A DNA stretch of 64,000 nt from Entomobacter blattae (GTDB lineage: Bacteria; Pseudomonadota; Alphaproteobacteria; Acetobacterales; Acetobacteraceae): NCBI RefSeq assembly GCF_014672835.1, contig NZ_CP060244.1, positions 385,001 to 449,000 on the forward strand, given 5' to 3'. Shown in pieces: positions 9,408-17,988 of the stretch (positions within the stretch are counted from its first letter, which is position 1; each line of letters begins with the position of its first letter). The notes beneath the pieces are model-generated. The model was not told the origin of the DNA. It saw only the letters and a list, made by a program, of their open reading frames with translations, and made no database searches. The translations under genes and the position numbers were made by a program.

Positions 9408-9409
9408 TC

Positions 9410-10552
9410 ATGGCATTTTCCTTTTTTAAAAGATCCCGAAGCAAAGCATTAAACTCTGTTTTACTTCGCTATCTTACCTACAATTTTCTCTCTAAAGTTA
9501 TTGGTGTAGCCATGATTTTGGCTGCCTTAATGGAAATTTTAACCCTCCTTGAAGCGACAGGACAGATTATCCACCGCCATTTGGGGGTTAAGGGAGTACT
9601 TCTTTACGCAAGCTTAAGGTTTCCCCTTTTGCTAGGGTTTAGCCTGCCGATCAGTATACTGATCGGGGCCCTCATTACTTTTTCACGTCTGACAATCAAT
9701 AATGAAATTGCCATTCTGCGTGGAACGGGCCTCTCTACCCTTCAGCTGGTCAAGCTGCTTTTGCCGGCAACCCTTGGACTCGGCATCCTTTGCGCCCTTA
9801 TTAACGACCAAATCACCCCAAGAGCCGAACTGGCCCTAGCAACATGGTGGAATAAAACCGACCTTCAACCGGAAAAGGCTAAGCCTTTTTGGTTTAGATC
9901 TAAAAACAGGCTGGTTAAGATAGGTTTTATTCAAAACGGTGGAAAGACCATCAACAATATCAGTATTTATAACCGTGATGAAAATAAAACGCTCACCCAG
10001 ATCATACACGCTAAAACAGCTTTATTTGAGCAAAATCATTGGATTCTCAATAAAACCCATGCAGTGGATATAACTGTTGATGCCGTTACAGAAAGTAAGG
10101 ACACTGCAGACACTATAACCCTTCTCCCCTCTCCCCCTCCACTTCAGCGGGTTGATCTTGGTATTTCCCCTCAGGAAATGGTTTTTCTCTCCATGGATCA
10201 TCCGCCATATTCTATCCGCAACATGCTCAGGGCGATCTCTGGGAACCTTCCTTCCAGATTACCCGAAAGCTATTTTTTCACAAGCTTGCTAGATCGACTA
10301 TTACTTCCTATCTCTTTTCTAGTTATGCTATTATTGGCGTTGCCAGTCATTTACATACCACCGCGGACGGGCACACGAAGCTGGCTTCCTGTTTGGTGTT
10401 TAGGAGGGGGGTTGTTATTCATAGTTTTTCAGGGAATTTTAAGGGCTCTCGGTGCTGCAGGGACCTTACCATCTTTTTTGGCTATCATCCCAGGCATTAT
10501 TATATTCAGCCTGGCCATCACGACTATTCTCCTAAGGATTGAAGAAAAATAA
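9410..10552 (+). CDS. lptG: LptG-family permease
   Basis: A 380-residue partner of the preceding permease. It has the same layout of N-terminal helices, a periplasmic jellyroll domain (about residues 140-270) and C-terminal helices. The cytoplasmic coupling segment NNEIAILRGTGLS at about residue 97 is a typical LptG feature that contacts LptB. The ATG follows the lptF stop by two bases. Its own stop overlaps the start of the hydroxylase gene (TAATG), so translation of the three genes is coupled. LptG is the usual partner in LPS transport; no lptB, lptC or lptA is in the window. Confidence 0.85.
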   Translation: MAFSFFKRSRSKALNSVLLRYLTYNFLSKVIGVAMILAALMEILTLLEATGQIIHRHLGVKGVLLYASLRFPLLLGFSLPISILIGALITFSRLTINNEIAILRGTGLSTLQLVKLLLPATLGLGILCALINDQITPRAELALATWWNKTDLQPEKAKPFWFRSKNRLVKIGFIQNGGKTINNISIYNRDENKTLTQIIHAKTALFEQNHWILNKTHAVDITVDAVTESKDTADTITLLPSPPPLQRVDLGISPQEMVFLSMDHPPYSIRNMLRAISGNLPSRLPESYFFTSLLDRLLLPISFLVMLLLALPVIYIPPRTGTRSWLPVWCLGGGLLFIVFQGILRALGAAGTLPSFLAIIPGIIIFSLAITTILLRIEEK

Positions 10553-11352
10553 TGTCTGACACATCACATACTTCCCGCTCAATCAGCTCCATATTCTTAC
10601 GGCAAGGGCGAAGCTATGATCTTGGGAAAATGGACCTTCCCCAGCTTTGGAAAGCCTATCTCACCTATCCCACCATTAACCTCTATATGGTTCTTATCCT
10701 TTGCAGCATCGTAGCGGTAATATATAGCTTTGATGGATGGATGAATATTCTCCTTCCCACGGTCATTATGTTGGTGGGGTTTCCTGTTATTTGGTACATT
10801 TTGCACCGCTTTGTATTGCACAGCCGAATCCTGTATAAAAATAAATGGACCGCCCGGACTTGGAAACGAATCCATTTCGATCACCATCAGGACCCTCATC
10901 TTTTAGAGGTTCTGTTCGGCTCCCCGGTAACAACTCTTCCAACCATTGCCATTATAGCAGGCCCCATTGGGTATTTTAGTGGGGGCCTTAGTGGCATTGC
11001 CGCAGCAATAGGCGTAAGCCTTTACCAAACCTGCTGGTACGAATTTTTTCACTGCATCCAGCACTTAAATTACAAGCCTCGTTCAAAATTTGTCCAACTT
11101 ATTAAACAACGCCATCTCCTCCACCATTTTCACGATGAAAATTGGAACCAGGGCATCACCAATTTTATCCCCGATATTCTGGTAGGCTCCTACTTCCGCT
11201 CTGCAAAGGAAGGCCCAAAAAGCCCAACCGTCTTTAATCTTGGCTACGATTTAGAAGAAGCCAAACGCTACCCTTGGGTCATGCAAATGACGGGCGCGCC
11301 TCCTAAAGACAAACCCGATGGTGATACAAGCCAACAAAAGTATCAAAAGTAA
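10552..11352 (+). CDS. Fatty acid/sphingolipid hydroxylase (sterol desaturase superfamily)
   Basis: A 266-residue integral membrane di-iron enzyme. It carries the histidine clusters of the fatty acid hydroxylase/sterol desaturase superfamily: HRFVLH (about residue 85), FDHHQD (about 105), EFFHCIQH (about 163) and RHLLHHFHDE (about 186). Hydrophobic helices flank the clusters (about 45-80 and 125-160). Acetic acid bacteria make ceramides with hydroxylated chains. The context therefore favours 2-hydroxylation of the N-acyl chain or C4-hydroxylation of the sphingoid base. It is translationally coupled to lptG and followed 9 bases later by the nucleotidyltransferase gene. Hydroxylase chemistry is well supported; the position is not. 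Confidence 0.78.
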   Translation: MSDTSHTSRSISSIFLRQGRSYDLGKMDLPQLWKAYLTYPTINLYMVLILCSIVAVIYSFDGWMNILLPTVIMLVGFPVIWYILHRFVLHSRILYKNKWTARTWKRIHFDHHQDPHLLEVLFGSPVTTLPTIAIIAGPIGYFSGGLSGIAAAIGVSLYQTCWYEFFHCIQHLNYKPRSKFVQLIKQRHLLHHFHDENWNQGITNFIPDILVGSYFRSAKEGPKSPTVFNLGYDLEEAKRYPWVMQMTGAPPKDKPDGDTSQQKYQK

Positions 11353-11361
11353 ACTCACAGA

Positions 11362-12183
11362 ATGACAGCTTATTCCTTACCAGGCTTTAATGCTCACCAC
11401 CGCATTAATGCGCTTGTTTTAGCTGGAACTCGCCAGGGTCCAAAAGATAGATTGGCCATTCATGGGGGAGTTTCTCATAAGGCCCTTCTTCCCATTCAGG
11501 GTGTGCCTATGGTTACACGTGTTGTGAAAACCCTCGCGAGCCTCCCCTACATTGGCACCATTTCCATTTGCTCAGAAGATCCTTCCCTTCTACAAAAAGC
11601 AGAATTGGAAGGATATGATTTTATAACCGCTCATTCTGGCCCAAGTGCAAGCGTTCTCGCAGGCTTACACCGGCTTGGTACGCCTTTATTGGTCACTACA
11701 GCTGATCATGCTTTACTTCAGGCCGATTGGGTACATAATTTTATTACTCTTCAGCAAAAGAACCCCACCGATATTGCCGCAGCCATTACCAGCCGTGAGC
11801 ATATTCTTAAAGACCTGCCCTTTGAAACCCAGCGGACCTATCTAAAACTTGCCGATGGCCAGTTCTCCGGCTGTAATCTCTTCATGCTCAACACCGAAAA
11901 GGCTTTAAGTGTTGTTCGTTTTTGGCAAAAACTTGAAGCAGAGCGTAAAAACCCCTTAAAAATGGCACAGCTTTTGGGTTTTAGAACGTTAGTCCTCTAT
12001 CTTGTCAAACGGCTTAATAGAAAAGCGATCTGTCAGGCCATACAGCGTTTGACGGGAGCTACTGCACAGCTTACAGTATTAGATACAGGATTTGCAGCCA
12101 TTGATATGGACAAACCTGCAGACCTGGAACTTGCAGACAAGATCTTTAAAAATAATTTGCTTAACCCTTCCCTTCCTGCCTAA
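11362..12183 (+). CDS. Nucleotidyltransferase-family protein (MobA-like/GT-A fold)
   Basis: A 273-residue cytoplasmic protein with the Rossmann-like NTP-transferase start NALVLAGTR at about residue 16. A conserved lysine follows in KALLPIQGVPM (about 41), and the metal-binding Asp is in TADHALL (about 115). MobA, IspD, LicC and sugar-phosphate nucleotidyltransferases share this layout. It has no molybdenum-cofactor context. It lies between a lipid hydroxylase and a glycosyltransferase in one tight operon, so it could activate a head-group precursor as an NDP or CDP derivative. The C-terminal 90 residues match nothing familiar by eye. Confidence 0.65.
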   Translation: MTAYSLPGFNAHHRINALVLAGTRQGPKDRLAIHGGVSHKALLPIQGVPMVTRVVKTLASLPYIGTISICSEDPSLLQKAELEGYDFITAHSGPSASVLAGLHRLGTPLLVTTADHALLQADWVHNFITLQQKNPTDIAAAITSREHILKDLPFETQRTYLKLADGQFSGCNLFMLNTEKALSVVRFWQKLEAERKNPLKMAQLLGFRTLVLYLVKRLNRKAICQAIQRLTGATAQLTVLDTGFAAIDMDKPADLELADKIFKNNLLNPSLPA

Positions 12184-12188
12184 CCTCT

Positions 12189-13322
12189 GTGGAATATAAA
12201 TCACCAGTGCCAGAATTTTTCCCGAAAATTGCGTATGTCATTAACTCTCTGGAGGGAGGGGGAGCTGCTCTTCCCCTCCCTTCTCTTATAGAGATTATGA
12301 AAAATAACGGCTATACGGTTGAGGTTTTTGCCCTTACCTTGAGAGATGGTAAAGCCTTGGAAAATATTAAACGCACAGGCACACCTGTCCATGTACGCAC
12401 TGGAAAGGAAGAGAACAACCTGGCAGCCTTTTTTTGGTTATATTTTAAAATAAAGGACTACCATCCCAATCTTATCTGGACATCTCTTACGCGGGCTACT
12501 CTCCTGGGGCAAATAGTAGGGCTTTTATGCCATATTCAAGTTGTCAGTTGGCAACATGCAGGTTACCTGAAACCAGCAAATCTGACCTTGCTACGGCTTT
12601 TGAAGCGCATCCCTGCCTTATGGATTGGAGACTCCCAAGCCATTACCGACCTTACCCATAAGCGCCTGGCCATCCCCAAAAATAAACTGGTCACGTGGCC
12701 AATATTTAAAGCCAACCCAGCAGCACCGCTTGCCAGCCCTTGGGAAAAGGGCCAGGTTGTTCGTATCGGCTCACTTGGGCGACTACATCCCGTAAAGGGG
12801 TATAATATCTTACTGGAGGCCTTAGCCCTTCTCCTTGATTCTCAAGATATATGGCATGAATTCCAACTCACTATCTGCGGGGAAGGAGACGAAAGGGTAT
12901 CCCTGCAAAATAGAATTAACACGCTTAAATCTTCCCTTTCTAAACCCTTCCATATCACGCTTCTTCCCTTTACCCCTCAACCAGAAGAATTCCTCTCCAC
13001 CCTTCACGTCTATGTTCAACCATCGCGTTCAGAGGGATTTTGTGTGGCAGCACACGAAGCTATGCAAGCCGGTTTACCTGTTATTGCCTCTCAGGTTGGA
13101 CAATTGGCCTACAGCGTAAAAAATGGAGAAACAGGATATCTCGTCCCCCCTGGAGATGCCCAAGCCCTGGCCAAGGTTCTCCTGAATATCCTTTCTGATC
13201 CAAGCTCTCTCGCTACCATGGGACGAAAAGCCAGAGAAGAAATCCTTACGGCTTACAGTGCTGAAAATTTTGAAAAAACAGGGAACCAAATTCTTTCTCG
13301 ACTCGGGCCATTACTGAGCTAA
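12189..13322 (+). CDS. GT4-family glycosyltransferase
   Basis: A 377-residue glycosyltransferase of GT-B fold. The N-terminal YVINSLEGGGA loop (about residue 13) binds the acceptor side. The C-terminal donor domain contains IGSLGRLHPVKGY (about 194) and the family signature PSRSEGFCVAAHEAMQAGLPVIAS (about 278-301, with the conserved Glu residues). The start is GTG, 5 bases after the preceding stop, with no good alternative upstream. It closes the lptF-lptG-hydroxylase-nucleotidyltransferase operon. It could decorate a lipid such as a sphingolipid or the LPS core with a hexose; the sugar and acceptor cannot be read from sequence. Confidence 0.78.
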   Translation: MEYKSPVPEFFPKIAYVINSLEGGGAALPLPSLIEIMKNNGYTVEVFALTLRDGKALENIKRTGTPVHVRTGKEENNLAAFFWLYFKIKDYHPNLIWTSLTRATLLGQIVGLLCHIQVVSWQHAGYLKPANLTLLRLLKRIPALWIGDSQAITDLTHKRLAIPKNKLVTWPIFKANPAAPLASPWEKGQVVRIGSLGRLHPVKGYNILLEALALLLDSQDIWHEFQLTICGEGDERVSLQNRINTLKSSLSKPFHITLLPFTPQPEEFLSTLHVYVQPSRSEGFCVAAHEAMQAGLPVIASQVGQLAYSVKNGETGYLVPPGDAQALAKVLLNILSDPSSLATMGRKAREEILTAYSAENFEKTGNQILSRLGPLLS

Positions 13323-13589
13323 TCCCAACGAGGAAAAAAGACCCTCTCAAAACCCTTAACAGATGTTGCCTTTGGTTCCTGAATGATTATCTTAAAACAG
13401 CGATCCATGTTATAGAACGATGAGCTTGATGTTGCTTGCAGAAAAGAGCACAGCTCATACCCCTTTTATTAACAATATAGCCCGAAACAACAATATAATC
13501 CAAAACGCGGAATGAGCCTTCATACTGGTGCTGTATCCAATCAAACCCTTCAGGCACCATAGGTAGAAGCAAAATCGTCAAAAACAGGC

Positions 13590-14039
13590 AGCTCTTCCTT
13601 AAAATTGGCTATAATAATACTCAATAATTTCAGCTACTCCTGACATTACACATGATATTATAGAAGGTAGGAACCACCCTTGGATAGGATTTTTTGGGAT
13701 AATGTTTATACTCTTCCCAAGGCGATTATCAGATAGGTTTGCCAGTTTGCCCCCAAAACATGGCGAAACTGGGTTGAAAAAATAAGAAGGGCCAAAACAT
13801 TCACAAAGCCCGTACGAACAGGGCGTAAGACCTACTGCATTAGCACATATAAGCGCAACAGCCCTACCAGCACTTGATGAAAAAGGCCTGTCAGGATTAG
13901 TTGCAGAAAGTTGTAGCAAACAAACAGATCGTCAATCCCATAACCCCGCACCAAAGGCAGCAGTCACCAATGCAACAGAACCCGCAATCCCTGAAACCAG
14001 GCCCTGTACCGCAATAGAATTTACCGTAACACAATGATC
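13590..14039 (-). pseudogene. Decayed SulP-type anion permease fragment
   Basis: No intact gene lies here, but reading the minus strand across frames gives pieces typical of SulP inorganic anion transporters. One is VNSIAVQGLVSGIAG followed by SVALVTAAFG (about 14030-13940). After a frame change come the stretches LLRLYVLMQ and PVRTGFVNVLALLIF (about 13850-13780), then WQTYLIIALGRV. The piece corresponds to the middle membrane helices only. Stops and frameshifts interrupt it, and both ends of the gene are missing. The 270 bases between it and the glycosyltransferase (13323-13589) hold no recognisable gene. The family assignment is by eye and moderately sure; loss of function is clear. Confidence 0.55.
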
Positions 14040-14945
14040 CTAAAAGGGAGAAAATCTCTTGATTTTCCTTTTAATATCTAGCCCTAAAGATTGGGGCGAA
14101 AACTGGATTTTTTTTACATCAACCAGCGTTACATCACCCACAGCGGAAAGGGTATGCATACCATCGCGATAAAGCCCGCTAGAGTGAGGCAGGCTGAGCG
14201 AAACACCACTACGAGCAGAAAAGAAAACGCTTGATAAGTCTATAATATGTAAAGGGGTAATGCCACCACCATAGGTTTTCTGGCAATTTTGTGTGGGAAG
14301 AACAAGCCCTCCTTCCTTTGTAAAAAAGGGTGTTCCTCCTGGCCTGCTACTAGTTATATTTCGCCTTACCGGTTCATGGGATATCGTCTTCCATGGTCCA
14401 TATAAATGCGGGGCAGAGGCAATTTGTAAAACACTCTGTTTTTCCATCTTTGCCCCAACGGGAGTATAAAACATCCACCATTGGTTCTGCCAAAACAAGG
14501 GTGAAGCATCGATTGCATTCTCTGGAAATTGAAAGGCTTCAACCTTTTCCCATTTATCAGGAAAAGAAACAGCCCGATATAAACTTACCTGCCCAGACCG
14601 AAACGCCTCGGGCAACATATAAAAGGTGCCTTCCCATTCAAAAACAAAGGGATAGGAGAGATGCCACGGTTCAGATAAAACCGTGCGCCGTGGCTGAACG
14701 GGCTTAAATGTTTTATCAAGCACCACAAGGTCTATTCTACCTTTGCGAGAGGCATAGTCATAAGCCTCAACAAAAACATAGAGCAAGCCATTCTGCCAAA
14801 GCCCAAACGGATCTGCCAAAAAACTTAAAGGGGGCATTTCCTCAAGCCAGTGGACAGAAAATTTACCCACTCCCCCTTTAGCGATTATTGCTTCTATAGG
14901 AGCATCAACAACACCAACCCGCCAAATATCAGACCATAGCGGCAC
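14040..14945 (-). CDS. GINT1 N-terminal-like beta-propeller protein
   Basis: A 301-residue protein without signal peptide. It contains the hallmark of the N-terminal domain of glucosamine inositolphosphorylceramide transferase (GINT1_N-type propeller): FLADPFGLWQNG (about residue 41), then HLSYPFVFEWEGTFYMLPE (about 95-113), VSLYRAVSFPDKW and IDASPLFWQNQWWMFY (about 144-160). The domain resembles glycoside hydrolase family 43/68 propellers. In bacteria it occurs alone or before a formyltransferase or glycosyltransferase domain; here it stands alone. The role is unknown. Its position 700 bases from the sphingolipid island makes a part in sugar-head-group assembly an attractive guess. It follows the monooxygenase gene with a 6-base gap. 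Confidence 0.65.
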   Translation of the reverse strand: MPLWSDIWRVGVVDAPIEAIIAKGGVGKFSVHWLEEMPPLSFLADPFGLWQNGLLYVFVEAYDYASRKGRIDLVVLDKTFKPVQPRRTVLSEPWHLSYPFVFEWEGTFYMLPEAFRSGQVSLYRAVSFPDKWEKVEAFQFPENAIDASPLFWQNQWWMFYTPVGAKMEKQSVLQIASAPHLYGPWKTISHEPVRRNITSSRPGGTPFFTKEGGLVLPTQNCQKTYGGGITPLHIIDLSSVFFSARSGVSLSLPHSSGLYRDGMHTLSAVGDVTLVDVKKIQFSPQSLGLDIKRKIKRFSPF

Positions 14946-14951
14946 TGCTAT

Positions 14952-15254
14952 TTATTCAACCTCTATTTCATCAAGAAAATGCAGCACCATTGGCTTACTC
15001 AACAAAGGTGTTACAGCTCCCACCAGATTCTGAAAATGAGTGGTTTTCCCATGTTGATCAATAGCGTGTTGGTTTTTCCATCGTTCAACAAAAATAATCC
15101 GCTCAGGATGAGCTGACTCACGATGGGCTGTATAAAATACATTCCCCTCTTCTTGCTGAGAGCCCTTTACACAAGCTTTAATTGCAGGAAGGGCTTTTTC
15201 CAAACCGCCCTCTTTAAAATCCAAAATCGCTACAATTCCAATCTGATTACTCAT
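14952..15254 (-). CDS. Putative quinol/antibiotic-biosynthesis-type monooxygenase
   Basis: A 100-residue single-domain protein of the dimeric alpha-beta barrel (ABM/YgiN) family. It shows the family layout: an N-terminal beta strand (IGIVAILDFKEG), a helix, then FYTAHRESAHPERIIFVERW (about residues 40-59). That stretch contains the conserved Glu and Trp, and a His-rich helix (TTHFQNLV) follows. Members act as quinol monooxygenases or heme-degrading enzymes, and many are uncharacterised. It is the first gene of a two-gene minus-strand unit with the propeller protein. A functional link between the two is not evident. Confidence 0.72.
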   Translation of the reverse strand: MSNQIGIVAILDFKEGGLEKALPAIKACVKGSQQEEGNVFYTAHRESAHPERIIFVERWKNQHAIDQHGKTTHFQNLVGAVTPLLSKPMVLHFLDEIEVE

Positions 15255-15413
15255 AATACCCTTTAAAATATCGTTATAAAAATACCATCATAAAAATATT
15301 GATGACCATCGTCACTCTTGTTGGCTATCACTGCTGTTGGTGACAGTCAGCGTAATAAGTTTGTCTTCACAATTCAATAAAAATATCCATACTCTCAAGC
15401 TTTGGGGCTTCTC

Positions 15414-16781
15414 TCAAAAACCAATAACAGCATCCCCCCCAAAGGTAAACTGCCCAGCGTTACGGCTTGCATTAAAGGGCCGTGTGCCATTGAGGGAACG
15501 ATCAAAACGGATTTCGGGACGGATTTCAAATAAGGAAAAAACATCAGAGAAATGCCCTAAATCCGGTTTGTAGGTCAATCCCAGCGTAAGGGCTCCGTAA
15601 GTGGTGGGCGGTGCTGACACAGAAGGAACACTAATCCCCCGCAAGGCACGAGTATAGCCCGTATTTGTTTGAAAGTTAGAGACAAATGCCCCTGTGTTAT
15701 CCCTGTAGAGTTCTGTACGCAAATTGAATGTTAGCTCCGGATCAAGCTTATACGCCATAAAGCCTACAAAACTGTAAACATCTGCACGCAACCCCTCATC
15801 ATGAAGGTAATTGACTTCTCCTGTTAAGGTTGCCTCTTCAGAGAGTTTATAGGTCACATCAATATCGTTCCAATACCGCATGGCTGAGTTGGCACGGGGG
15901 CCAAAAGTACGGGTAGGGTTTTCTGGGCCGATCCGGCTTAACTGCACAATGGTTAAATCTCCTCCTGCCAAGTTATTGAGCGTGACCCCAAAATAGCCTG
16001 CAGGCTCCCCGTTATTATCACCAGAACCAATGGTGGTTTGGTTACCACTATCTATGCCTGTGACAACATCGAACGTCTCATCGACATGAAATGTTGTAAG
16101 AATTCCTAAATGCTCAAATGGCACAGAATAATTAGAGGTATAAGCCAGGCTATAAAAAGGGCGTGTTGTGGGATCTAACCCTTCTACCCCCATAATGGCT
16201 GTCATAATACCGGCTTTAACATCAACCCCTCCTTCAGTAAGCCACGGCAGATGGCCAGTTAAATAGGCCTCGGAAGGAATAAGCTGGTAGCGTTGAGTAA
16301 TCATATTTGTATCCATCCCCAGAAGATGAAAATACCGTGCATCCGACCCATAAAGCAACTGGATATCAAACCCCAGCTGGTAGTCCTTGTTTAATTGGGG
16401 ATCAAGATCTTTTGCAATTGTTAAGGTCATTTGATTGAGCTGGGCCTGATTGGCGTGATCAGTCAGCAATGACCCAAAATTCAACCCATCTTCCGGGCGG
16501 GCCGGGTTGGCTATAATCCCCCCTTCCACCTGCCCATGGACGGTAATGCCCTCCACCCATTGTGAAAAACTGCCCGGTTCATTTTTTTGCGTTACAGCAT
16601 GAACCTCGGTGCCGTCCTTTACCTTACGGGCTTCTAGAGGAATGTCTTCTTCAGCATGGGCAGATTCAGCATGGACAGAAAGCGGGATACTGCAAAGCCA
16701 TAAAACGGAAAAGGCTATCCACGACCCCTGTTGGCGTGGCTTCTTAAAACTCCACAATATTTCACCAAAACTTACACCCAT
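15414..16781 (-). CDS. Outer-membrane beta-barrel porin
   Basis: An outer-membrane porin of about 455 residues resembling the OmpL-like beta-barrel (BBP2) porins common in Acetobacteraceae. The start at 16781 is chosen because GGAGGAGG lies just upstream, whereas the longer frame to 16826 lacks one. The N-terminus has a basic stretch and hydrophobic core ending at HAES, a signal peptide for Sec export. The mature part alternates hydrophobic and polar residues throughout and ends in the terminal motif FGGDAVIGF, with the C-terminal Phe recognised by the Bam machinery. A short linker rich in charged residues follows the signal. The substrate is unknown. The gene stands alone between intergenic regions. 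Confidence 0.82.
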   Translation of the reverse strand: MGVSFGEILWSFKKPRQQGSWIAFSVLWLCSIPLSVHAESAHAEEDIPLEARKVKDGTEVHAVTQKNEPGSFSQWVEGITVHGQVEGGIIANPARPEDGLNFGSLLTDHANQAQLNQMTLTIAKDLDPQLNKDYQLGFDIQLLYGSDARYFHLLGMDTNMITQRYQLIPSEAYLTGHLPWLTEGGVDVKAGIMTAIMGVEGLDPTTRPFYSLAYTSNYSVPFEHLGILTTFHVDETFDVVTGIDSGNQTTIGSGDNNGEPAGYFGVTLNNLAGGDLTIVQLSRIGPENPTRTFGPRANSAMRYWNDIDVTYKLSEEATLTGEVNYLHDEGLRADVYSFVGFMAYKLDPELTFNLRTELYRDNTGAFVSNFQTNTGYTRALRGISVPSVSAPPTTYGALTLGLTYKPDLGHFSDVFSLFEIRPEIRFDRSLNGTRPFNASRNAGQFTFGGDAVIGF

Positions 16782-17081
16782 ACAAGGCCTCCTCCAACAA
16801 ACATTCTCGACGCTGCCGTAGGTCATCGAACCACTCTTTAATCTTTATTGTTTTTATAGCAGAGAAAGCAAAATAATGATGATGATTTTATTGAATTTTT
16901 TGAAATTTATAGAAAAAATTAAGCCTGTTGCCGCATTTTTATTCCTATGCCTTTATTTTATTCTTTCTCTCTTTCCTGAATGCTCTTTTTTTACTCATAA
17001 ATCCTGATATAACCACCGTAGCGGTTTCATGATATTGTCTCTAACAGCATTTTTGCCCATAGAATAACGGATTCCCCTTCC
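16782..17081. other. Intergenic region between porin and IMPase genes
   Basis: A 300-base AT-rich stretch between two divergent genes. It must carry the porin promoter and the promoter of the + strand phosphatase gene. A perfect Shine-Dalgarno for the porin (GGAGGAGG on the minus strand) lies directly at its left edge. No ORF, tRNA or clear terminator is seen. Confidence 0.6.
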
Positions 17082-17867
17082 ATGACCTCTTCCATAACAA
17101 AACGCCTAGAAGCGGCCCAAACCATTGTTAAACACGCAGCAAAAATTGCCATGGACATGCGCCCACCACCAGGTGGTCCTACCGGCAAGCTCAAACAGAT
17201 GCAAGACTGGGTTACAGAAGCTGATGGTGCTGTAGAAAACTTTATTGGCGAACAAATCAAAAATCTCTTTCCAGATGATGGCTTTCAAGGTGAGGAAAAC
17301 GGCCAAACCCGCTCTGGGGCCTTGCGCTGGGTTGTAGATCCAATTGATGGAACCTCCAACTACGGACGGGGCCGTAACCGGTGGTGTATCTCCCTTGGCC
17401 TTATGGACGGTGATACGCCTGTTGGTGGCATTATCGAAGCCCCTATCCAGCACGAGACCTACTACGCCCAGAAAGGAAAAGGCGCATTCCTGAATGGAGC
17501 ACGCATTTCAGCTTCAACCGTAACAGACCCCTCAACAGCCATGTTTGAAATGGGGTGGAGCCCCTATACGACAACAAAAACCTACCTTGAAAAAATGCAA
17601 GCCATGCTTGAACTTGGCGCTATGCCCCGCTCCAGTGGCTCTGGCGCTTTGGCACTCGCAGATGTTGCCTCTGGCCGGCTGGATGGCTATCTAGAGATCG
17701 TCATCAATTTATGGGATGTTGCAGCAGCCCTGGTGCTCCTTGAAGAAGCGGGCGCACGCGTGACCCCTTTTATCCAGCACGGTGGTCTAGAACGCGGAAT
17801 CAGTATTCTTGCTGCCGCACCTGGTGTTGCAGAACAGTTGGGAAATGCTCTTGGATATAGTTTTTGA
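17082..17867 (+). CDS. Inositol monophosphatase-family phosphatase
   Basis: A 261-residue Mg2+-dependent phosphatase of the inositol monophosphatase family. Metal ligands are visible in the expected order: GEENGQ (about residue 68), VDPIDGTSNY (about 86-95) and, near the C-terminus, NLWDVAAAL (about 210). Members hydrolyse inositol phosphate, fructose-1,6-bisphosphate, 3'-phosphoadenosine phosphate or histidinol phosphate. The first two motifs favour the SuhB/inositol branch but do not fix the substrate. It is a single gene, with the SYLF gene 120 bases downstream on the same strand. A link to inositol-containing lipids is only suggested by the GINT1-like protein nearby. Confidence 0.8.
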   Translation: MTSSITKRLEAAQTIVKHAAKIAMDMRPPPGGPTGKLKQMQDWVTEADGAVENFIGEQIKNLFPDDGFQGEENGQTRSGALRWVVDPIDGTSNYGRGRNRWCISLGLMDGDTPVGGIIEAPIQHETYYAQKGKGAFLNGARISASTVTDPSTAMFEMGWSPYTTTKTYLEKMQAMLELGAMPRSSGSGALALADVASGRLDGYLEIVINLWDVAAALVLLEEAGARVTPFIQHGGLERGISILAAAPGVAEQLGNALGYSF

Positions 17868-17988
17868 TTTTTGACCAGAAACTGCCATATATCTGTTATA
17901 TGCAGGTATATTATGGTTATATGGCTTGGTATTATCGGGCAATAAAACCTTTCTTATCTCCCTTCTTCTACCAATATTGCGAGGCTTC

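Noticed and set aside
13387-13581. A 64-codon minus-strand frame after the glycosyltransferase
   Set aside because: No family, no ribosome site and low-complexity composition; read as non-coding.
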